From: Papilionanthe hookeriana x Papilionanthe teres
Lineage: Eukaryota; Streptophyta; Magnoliopsida; Asparagales; Orchidaceae
Length of the DNA: 64,000 nt
Assembly: GCA_022702705.1 (NCBI GenBank)
Contig: CM040430.1
Coordinates: forward strand, 12,801,324-12,865,323
Reading direction: 5' to 3'
Positions 47,001 through 57,500 of the stretch are shown in pieces (position 1 is the stretch's first letter; every line of letters starts with the position of its first letter). Under the pieces are notes generated by a model that saw only the letters and a program-made list of their open reading frames with translations, did not search any database and was not told the origin of the DNA. The translations under genes and the position numbers were made by a program.

Positions 47001-50000
47001 CAAACTTCGATATGGAGAATATTTATTTTTGACAGACTAACCATTCCTGAGAGAGATTAAAGCAGTAAATATCAACATTAGACATTTTTAAAAAGAAAAA
47101 TATTAGCATATGTACGTAAACGGTTTCCTCTCTATGAGCTTGCAAATTTTGGGTTAAAATTTGATGTGCTCATATTTAGACCAACCTATTCCTCTTTGGT
47201 TCACCACAACTGCTTTCTTTTGGCGCATAATTTTTGAAGAATCAAAATTAAATTTATTCACTCAAAAAGAAATCACTTTTAATTTTTAATTTAATCATTT
47301 TTTATTGAATCACATCAAATCAATAACTGATGATTAAATAGAATGAAGGTAGTATCATTTACTGTACAACACAGTATTTTCATCATCAAGTACAAGCATC
47401 AGCCTACTAGTTCTACTTTTTCAAAATGGTCAGGGCATTAATGTAATCTAACAAAGGCCAGAAGTATTCAGTGTCATTTTCTATGTTTAGGTTGACAACC
47501 AATTTATGCAAGACTTAACAGAGTATGCGGCCTAATATTATCTGATGTTCTCAATTATCAACTATTGAGTTACATGAGAGTGTAATTTTCTTTACAAAAA
47601 ATGTCATCATTATTAAGGAGCTAATTCTATCATCCCTATTAAATTGCTTCTAAGAAATTAAATGATGACTAAGGAAAATGAAGTTAGTATCATTTAATGA
47701 ATAAACACAATATTTGCATCATTAAGTTCAAGTATCAGCTTACTAGTGGCTCCCTTCTCAAAAACATCAGGGTATTATGCTCTACTTAACAAAGACCATT
47801 ATCCTCAATGTTATATTACAAATTTAGGTTGATGGCCAATTTATGCAAGTACTTACAGAATGAATGGTTGGATGCATGAAAGACATCTTTACTGCCTTTT
47901 TCTTAACTTTGTTAGAAAACTAACCGAAAAAAAAGGGATGCTGAAATATGGATTTTTCCTTAGTAAATCATATGCATACCATTTGCATCTTTACTGCCTT
48001 TTTCTTAACTTTCCTTTTTCTTAACTTTGTTAGAAAACTAACTGAAAAAAAAGGGATGCTGAAATATGGATTTTTCCTTAGTAAATCATATGCATACCAT
48101 TTGCTTCTACTATATATCTTAAAGGTAAGACATGATTGATGTAGAATCCCCTTTCGAGTTCCGAGCCCTGGAAGTTGCTCTGGAAGCAATTTGCAGCTTT
48201 CTTGACGCCCGAACAACAGAACTGGAGACAGCTGCCTACCCAGCCTTGGATGAACTTACTTCAAAGGTTTGTGAGAATTTTTTCCTCGCACAGTATCATT
48301 TTCTTTCTTATGTTTGTGCTTTTGAAACCGCAAACAAATCATTTTCTTTTAGTCAATTTTAAGTAATTTTATGGTTAACCTGGAACAAAGCAATTGTTAC
48401 TACTTTTAACATTGCCATTTTCTGATACCGTGGAGATGGTATAGTTGAATTTACACCTGTGATTATAGCTTGGCTCCTTGTGTTGTCATTGAGAATTTTT
48501 TCCTCGCACAGTATAATTTTCTTTCTTATGTTTGTGCTTTTGAAACCGCAGACAAATCATTTTCTTTTAGTCAATTTTAAGTAATTTTGTAGTTCACCTG
48601 GAACAAACAATTGTTACTTCTTTATCACTGCCATTTTCTGATACCTTGGAAATGGTATAGTTGAGTTTACACCTGTGATTATAGCTTGGTTCCTTGTGTT
48701 TTCATCCATGTGAATCAATGAATTTAATTACTTTAAGAAAAAGTTGAGTATTTTTAATAAGGAAAATTTACATACAGACCACAAAATTTTTATATATTTA
48801 CATATCTAACACCTAACTTTTATATTTACATTGGTAAGATTTTGGTGTGAAAAGGCTATGCACAAAAGGTATATTTAACTTTTTAAAAGTAGCTAATAAT
48901 GGCATTTTTAATGTAATATTAAAGATTTAAGTGCTATGTACGTTAATACTAAAGTTTTGGTGTTAGATATGCAAATACATAAGAATTGTTTGGTATGTTT
49001 GTGAACGTCCCTTTTAATAATTGTGAACTGAATAATATTTTGTTTGAAACAGATACTTGACATTAAAGTGCTTTTCATGTGCTTGCATCTATGTATACTG
49101 AAAATGTCAAGAAAATACTTGCACACCTTCACTACAATGATGGTTTGATAAAGATGACTTGAAATATTCAAAATTTTAGCAGAACTGCCTAACAGTATAA
49201 GTTTGTTGTTTTTGTATATTCCGTGTGCCACTTGTTATCATTTTGCAACAATATTTTCTTAGTTTACCGTTCCTTATTTAGTTTCTACAGTATTTAATGC
49301 TCATTTTTTTCCCGCTATATTGTTAAAGTGTATATTTCTCTTTGTATGGAGTAAAAAGGGTCAGATTATTTTCTTTACATTGCTGGTCATACTCTAGTTG
49401 GGCAAAATCTGTTTAACTTTTCCCCATGCAACATAGTTTGCTCATCCTGTTTTTGGCTGTTGTCTTCTTTCGATCAAATCTTTCTCCATTGTCATGGTGA
49501 ATTGGTTATCAGGTGTAATCATGACCTGCAGATTAGCAGCCGAAATCTGGACCGGGTGAGGAAATTGAAGAGTGCAATGACTAGATTGACTGCTCGGGTT
49601 CAGAAGGTATATTCTTCCTTAAATTGGCTTTTTCCAATATATAAGCTTAAGTGAAAAAATGCATGTGAAACTAGAGGCTTGTGGTCTAGTCTTGCACCAT
49701 ATGGTTGGCTGAAAAATACTTTCCATATGTTAATGTCATATGTGTCCACCATCTGAAATGATTTTTGACGTGCATGATTTATTTCTTTTTTGTGTGATGT
49801 GTTTTTTTGCTTCTTGCTTGAAGTACTAGTCTTATAGATGAATTTTGTGTGCTGCGGCTTTTTATTATTTTTGTCATACTGCTGTCGAGGAGTGCAATCA
49901 ATCTGATTATCTGTAGCTTGTTGACTAATATTTTGCTAATATTTCATTTATTCTTTATCTCAGGAAAAATAAAAAATATATGCATGAAACTCAATTTGTA

Positions 50001-52458
50001 GACTCAGGAGATTAAGCAAAGAAGTAGATTTATGTCCTTTTCTATACGGCAGTTAAAGGGTGTACTCTCATAAAGCTTGCACGGCCTTGTTAGTGTAAAT
50101 TGTCCATAAATGGCTTTGAAGAAGAACTACACTTATTCTTAGTTATGCATGCTAAATAACTTGCAGAATAATGCTATGTGTGTTTATCATTTTTTGGAAG
50201 TGCCCGCCCTATTCGTAATATGTATTTATTCTTCTATTTGTGTTGCAGTTTTAGATTTTGGAGTCCTTGAAGGGGAAATCAATATAGATGATTCCATAAA
50301 TTTCATTTTTGTTATGACCAGCAAAACATTGTGCGTTAATGTAGTATTATCTAGTTAGCCAAGTCAGCTGAAACCAAGTGGCTGCTTTTCTTTAATAGAC
50401 TTTGTTGTGATTTGTTTTTTTTGAATGAATAACTAAATACAGGTGTGTCTGGGGTTCTTAATCAGTGACATATGTTTCTAAAATATTTATAGTTCTTTCA
50501 ATAAAATGGTCCCAAGTTCACTTACATATGTTTATTTTGCATTAATTAGCGTAATACTGTGGTAATTCATTAGCAGATGAGGCTTGTGAGAGATCCTAAT
50601 ATCATGGGCATAAATGATTTGAAAACTAAGTTACTAATATTTACTTGAGAATTTTCTAGATGTGTATCCTGCCATTTTATAGTAAGTTGCTTTTCTCGTA
50701 CGGAAAATTGGTCTAAGAAGGTTTAAGAAAATTATTTTATTTTTATTTGAACAGATCTTTCAATGCAGACAAGAATAATATTAAAGACTTCTTCATGTGA
50801 GATGGCAAAAGTGCAAAAATAATGATTCTTGTATTTCCATTTCTATACCACTTGCAGTATACCAAGTATAGCATTGGGAGTTATCTTAATTTTAATAAGA
50901 TAAACATCCCAAAAGCATGTCTATGATATAACTATATTTTCCTTTGGATATGCATTTTAAAAATACTGTTTTTTAAGGAAAAAACTGTCTTAGCATATAT
51001 AGATGCAATTTACTAAAATCCAAAGGTAGTCAGTAAATCTGGTTGACCTACTGAAACTTAAAGAATTTAAGTTTCTATTCTGTTTTCAGTTTATACTAAT
51101 TCACACGTTCATCAGGAAAAAGTTGATGCAACTATCTTCAGAAATTGTGTTTCATGTTGTTTCTTGCATGAATAGAATTAATTATCAGTTACATATTTAG
51201 GAAATAACAATTTTTTCAAATAAAAACGAGAAGAAATGTCTCATATGAGGTTTGGGATGGTGGTTCATCTATGATTGCATTTTGTAGAAGTATTATTTTT
51301 TATACAGAGCTGATTCAACATTTTGATAGTGTCAGACACCTCACATGAATTATTAACTAGTAAAATTTATAAAGTGCACCATTTTACTTGGTTTAGAAGG
51401 ATTGCATTCCTGCACGCGCCATGCCAATAATTATATAAGGTTTCAGCGTTTTTTTTTTTTTAAGTTATTTTTTATGTGGTTTCCCTTAAATGAGTAATTG
51501 GTTAGAGGATTCTTGCAGTTCAGTATCCATGCATGAAAGCGTTTAATGACTGCCTTGAAATTTTCTTTTTGCAATTTTTTGTGGTCAGGATTTTTTTTCA
51601 TCATATTATAATTTACAAAGTATCTTGTAATGTATTTATATTCTGTGTAAAATGCTTATGACCATGATTATAAGTTTCATCCCATGCATTTGAATAATGT
51701 TTTTACAGTTATGGTAAAAATTCTAACACATTGTGACATAATTTTTAGCTGCTAAAAATTGTGTAATGAACTTGACATGTACGATATTTTAATTTCTTAG
51801 GTTAGGGATGAACTTGAGCAATTACTGGATGATGATGATGACATGGCAGATCTTTATTTATCAAGAAAATTGGCTGGTGCGTCATCACCTGTAAGTGGTT
51901 CTGTTGCGACTATTTGGGGACCTGGTTCACCAACTATAGGCTCAAAGATATCTAGAGCAAGCAAAGCAAGTGCAGCAACACTTCATGGGAATGAAAATGA
52001 TGTTGAGGAGCTAGAAATGTTACTTGAGGTCTTAAAGGCTATTACATTCTTGTCTTTATTTATGTGTAAATGCTGAAAATAATGGCTATTCAAGTTACAT
52101 GATAAATTTTCCTAAATATGTGCAGGCATACTTCATGCAGATTGATGGAACACTAAACAAGTTAACTACGGCAAGTCAATAGTTTTATTTCATTCATGTT
52201 AAATCTTTAGTTCTCTTATTTCATTGACATAATAAAGCTATATATATATATATATATATATATATCTGTGTGTGTGTGCGCGCGCTGCATTCCTTGTCCA
52301 GTTGATGGCGTGGTCACTGTAAGTCCCCTCTGGCAAGGGTTCGATCCCCGCCGTGGTGCATGGGGGGTCGAGTTACAGGCACATGACGCGGGGTTCTTAT
52401 TATAGCCCCGAGCGCATGTGGAAATTGATATTTGAGCTTCTACCAAATATCGATTTCC

Positions 52459-52509
<51 letters not shown>

Positions 52510-54536
52510 GGCGTCGTCGTCCCGCTCCCGCTCCGCTAGGGTTTCGCCTGATGGCGAAACCCCGCGGTGATCTTTTCCATTGCGTCAATCTCGTCGAGCA
52601 CGGAGACGAAGCTTCAGCGCGCGTCGTCATTGTCTCGTCGTCTCCTCGCGGCAGGTCGCACATCGTTTCATCGTCTCCTCCCAACAGCTCGCACACCGTA
52701 CTGCGAGTTGTCGTCTCCTCGCATGCAGGTTAGCAGTCGCAGTCTGTGTCTCGCCTAGGCGTAGCCGTGCGTGCCTGCTGCGACAGATCCTGCGTCTGGA
52801 GCTGTCGTCTCCTCGCAGACGTGTACTCTCTGCTCTGCTCTCTCTCTCTCTCGCTCTCGTCAATGGCACGCAGCTACGCTGCCGCTGTTACGGCAGGCGG
52901 CAACCAAAGTCCAACCCGGCATTCCTGCGTTTTTCCACAGGAGTTCCATGACGCCCTCGAACTCGATAATGGCAGCTACAGGTTCATTCGAAAGTTGGGC
53001 CGTAAGAACAGCAAACCCGCGCTTTTTTCTCACGGAGGAGGACACGAACATTGTAGCCTCATCGTGCTGTCTGGTTCTGGTGGGAAAATTTCTGTACGGG
53101 CGTCCAAAGATGGACACTATACGCCATTTCTTCGACACTTTAAAGCTTACGGGATCCTGGAAAGTTGGCTCCCTTGACGGTAGACACGTTCTGATCCATC
53201 TCACTACTGATATCGACTACACTTCTATTTTCTCCTGCAAAGTGATAAAAATTGACAACAAATTCATGAAGGTTCTCAAATGGACAATGGATTTTGATCC
53301 AAAGGCCGAATCTCCTATTATACCAGTATGGGTTAAGTTTCCTGGGCTTAAATATCATCACTTCAACTACGAGATTCTCTTCTCACTTGCCAAAGGATTT
53401 GGGAAACCGCTACAGGTGGATAATCCAACCTTAGAAAACACTCGTCCATCTGATGTCTGTTTCCTGGTTGAACGTGATGTTACCGAGCCCTACCCCGATG
53501 AGGTTTGGATTGGTTCTGGCATAAAGGGTATTGGCAACCAGTGGTGATGTGTCCTCACCCTCCTTATTGCTCGCGCTGTTCCATGTTTGGTCATAGCCTT
53601 ATTGCTTGTTATAAGCTACATCCAAACTTAAAGCCGCAAGCTCCTTCGTTGGGGAACAATTTTGGCTCTGTCTCTCACCCCTTTCCTCCTGCTGTCCTTG
53701 CTGAAGTGCCACCTCTTGTAACCACGGACGTCTCACGGTCCTCTGAGCATCAGCCTGAGAATTTAGTCGTTACTGCAAAGCCTCTTAACTCTACTGCTGA
53801 TGTCCCACGGAACACTGAAATCCAGTCTGAAATCCTAGAGGCCCCACCGGTACTCGTACTTGATCCACATGATGATCATTTCATCCCAGATCCTATTGAT
53901 GCAACCGATGCTGCTTCTCCTCTTGCTCTCTACTCACTTACGGAAGACACATTTTCGTGGGGAGGAGGTGGCTCCTAGTGCCGCGGTTATCACTAATGTT
54001 TCTCCTCTCGGCGCAGAAGTGACTATTGAGAGAGATGAAACTAAAGTTCCTAATACACAACTAGGTGACATAAATGCTACCCAGCCCTCAGAAACCGTCG
54101 AAGATGAAGAAGAAGAAGAAGATGAGACGGAAGAAGAACAAGAACAAGACAAGGAAGAAGAAAAACGACAATGGCAGGTTTACATTTCCCGGAGAAAGAG
54201 AAAGATAGGGGGTACCTCTAAGTTTCAAGGTTTAATTGACGATACTTTGGCTCCCCGTGGAATGGGTCAAGCACTTAAAAATTTACTCGCTCAAACCGCT
54301 CCACGTCCTAGTAGAGGAAGGCTCAGACGTCTTTAGCTACTACTTGTGAAAGTAAAAGACTTACATTTCCACTTTCCTTTCTAATACCTTTGTATGTTTT
54401 CCTGTTTGCACCCTGTTTCAGAGTGCCTATGTTTTTTCTGTTTTTTTGTGCTCTTGGGAGATGCCCCAGCCACGGGGTTTTCCCATAACTCTTGTATCAG
54501 TGCTTTATTTCAATGAATTGGCCCACGGGCTTTTCT

Positions 54537-54579
<43 letters not shown>

Positions 54580-57500
54580 GTGATGGAAATAGCCATTTTG
54601 CAATAAACCCCTCCTACAATAACTCCATGCATTGCATATGCCATATTTATATGCTTATATGCTAAGCAACTCTGCCATGTTCTACATATAATTTAAAATA
54701 TTTTTGTAAATAGAGCTGAGATCATAAGGACTATATGCAAGTAACTTGGTTTAAGTGTAACTTCTATGATAAGTTATTTCAAGTTGCATGGTTTCTTGTT
54801 CTAAGTTGCTAAAGAATTTAAAAAGATAATAATGCGATCTTTATTGCCATTTTATCTCTTTTGAAATGATCAGCTTATATCTTATGCAAACAGCATCATG
54901 CATTTCGTGATTTTCCTCGTGAGTGATTCCTTGCCATCAATGAAACACTAATCCTAGTTGTGAGTTTATCTATGAAGCGTTTTGGATGGTAGTACTGCTG
55001 TTCATATTGGCGAGACATGTTTTCATGGAAGGATGCTTGTTGTATGCGTTCTTGAATGTTTTCCTCTTAGGCTTTGGAAATGTTTTTGGATAGTCGTTGG
55101 ATGAATAAATCATTATTTGTTTAGGCCTCTTCAACTTGATTAGTTTAAAAATGTCTTTCTTTCTTTGGCTCCATTTGATTCTTCTTTATTTTAGTTACTT
55201 CTCGTCCAATGTCCTCTCCTTATTAAGTATTCAAATGTATAGTTTGATTTTCATTTGTATTCTTAAGATTTCATTTCTATGCAGCATGTTTGCTTATGCT
55301 TTTATTTTGTAAACTTAGCCTTTCAAATAGAGTGCTGCATGTCAATGTTTTGTTCATATCTATTCTTTTTGGAATTAAATTAGGACTTTCTGCTCTACTG
55401 GATTGATCACCTGGACCTTGATTTTCTGCCCAGTAGATCCTGCAGGAGTCATCTTAATAACCTAGAGCTAACCTTGGTTTCCGGATGATATTCTTGTTTC
55501 TTTCTATGCAACTCCGTAGTGATCGCTACTTTATTCTTGTTTTTGCTCCTCTTTGGGTGGTACTATTCTTATCCAAAGTGATTACATTATTCTTATCTTA
55601 TTAGTTTGAAGTATTTTTAGTAAATTTTAAGGACCCAACTCTATGTTTAGTGTGCATTAAAATTGTATGAAAGTAATTGAATGATTATTAAATATTGGGA
55701 TTTTGTCCAATTATCTCTATTCTTCTCTTTTCCCGTATTATTTTATCTCTCTCTTCCTCTCTTTATCTTTGGGTATCTCTTGTCAGGACTCATTTATCTC
55801 TTTTCTAAATTCCATTATGCTACACCATATCAATAGTATTTAAGCAAATTGTTTTTACTTTCATCATTGGGTTCTCCTCCCGCCATAGTGATTGAACACG
55901 AACCCCTTGATTTTGCTTGCTACTCAAATCATAATCCAGATAACAAACTTCACTTGGCATGTTCCCTAACACATCCTTTTGCACTAATATTACTATTATA
56001 AGCTTCCCAACATCCATGCCCCTTGCACACATTTTCTTCTGCCCACACGTGCGACTTTAGACGCACCCCACTTCTTGCATGTTGCTGCTTTATAAACTTC
56101 TGCTCCTCTTTCAGCCTAGATTGCCTCATTACTCATGATTGTCTGTGCACTTGAACTAAAGAAATTGTTCAAAGTGTATCATCTTTAATGGTCACTTACG
56201 CGTAACACATTTGTTTTCATAACATTCTCACTTTGCTTGTTGTGAATCCCAATTTTTTTTTATCGTAACTGGCACCTGCATGACCAACACTAACACAGTA
56301 TTCACTCTAGCATTCACACTCTCTTATCTGCAATAGTGTATACGCTTTATCACATTCGCAGGCAATTTTTTTGAAGCAGCTTTAAACAAAATTCTTAATC
56401 ATTCGTTGCTTTGAACATACATTTGTGGCCTCCACATTACTTTAAGATATTACTAAGCTAATGTATTCTAGACATGCATCATATGCTTCTTCCTATCATG
56501 ATCCTTCTGATGAACATTATAATTTTAAGTGGCATTTTAAAATTTGCTCTTTTTATCATGATACTTGGGATCCCTACTTTTCAAAAGTTGGGGTAGACAT
56601 TATATGGTTTGTATTATAATTTTTATTGGTGCATATACTTTCTTTTGTATTGTTATTTTGATAGATCATATCATTACCATCTTATATATTCTCATCAACA
56701 AAATCATGTTCTTGACAGTCCATATTGTAATGGCTATGTCCATCCTCACCCCGATATGATATCTATCCATAGTTTAGTTGGATTTCTCATAAATCTTTAC
56801 AAATCTCTTATCATCTAAAAACCATTTTTGAAATATTTAATATTAGATTGGATGGGTACCTTGAGGAAACAGAAAAGTGCCAAAATAGTCCCCTGATTGA
56901 TTATATAGGCTCGTTTTAGTCTCAAAGTCTACAAAAGTGTCGAATTTGATTCTTTAAATTGGGGCTCTAATAGTTCTTCATGAGGTCTATTTCAGCCCCA
57001 ACTTAAAAAGTCTGAGACTAATTTGATATTTTTATAACTCTGGGAGTAAATTGGTCTCGATGTAAATAGTCAGGAGACTATTTTGGCACTTTACTCCTCG
57101 AGGAAATAAAAAGGCTCAAGTTATTTCTCTATCCAGTTATTCCAATCTCAACTTCACCAGTCTCGTTGTCTTTAACTCCACGTGTGTCTGGGCCAAAGAG
57201 CAATGATGTGATTAATCTTGAATTTTGTTCATGAGGATGATTTGAGCTAGAACTTGCACAATTTATGTTACCAAAGCTTATTGCTGCATCTATGTCTTCG
57301 GAGCTTTTAGCCCCTATTTTCGCTTCACATTATATATAGAGATGTAAGTTGTTTCCCTACTGTTATTCCCTCCGCAGTCACCAGTTAACATTGTCTTTTC
57401 ACTGCTTTCATCATCTTATGTCATATTGGTGGTTATACACAGGAGCATAATGGATGGAGATATTCAAATTCTCCACTGTCTATTTTGTAGAATGTTAATT

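Larger units (their letters stand above)
44728..48144 (+). other. MRS2 intron 3 (3.4 kb) with repeats
   Basis: The intron runs from gtaagt after exon 3 to tgtag before exon 4 and splits a Glu codon (phase 1). It contains an unassigned block at about 45,180-46,080 with a minus-strand frame (45,427-45,873) that I do not recognise, possibly part of an inserted element. It also has a diverged pair of about 190-bp direct repeats (47,343-47,535 and 47,680-47,870) and a tandem duplication just before exon 4. Confidence 0.8.

Noticed and set aside
52287..52375. A tRNA gene in intron 7
   Set aside because: Box A and B words are present, but there is no cloverleaf or acceptor stem, and the sequence continues into a SINE body.
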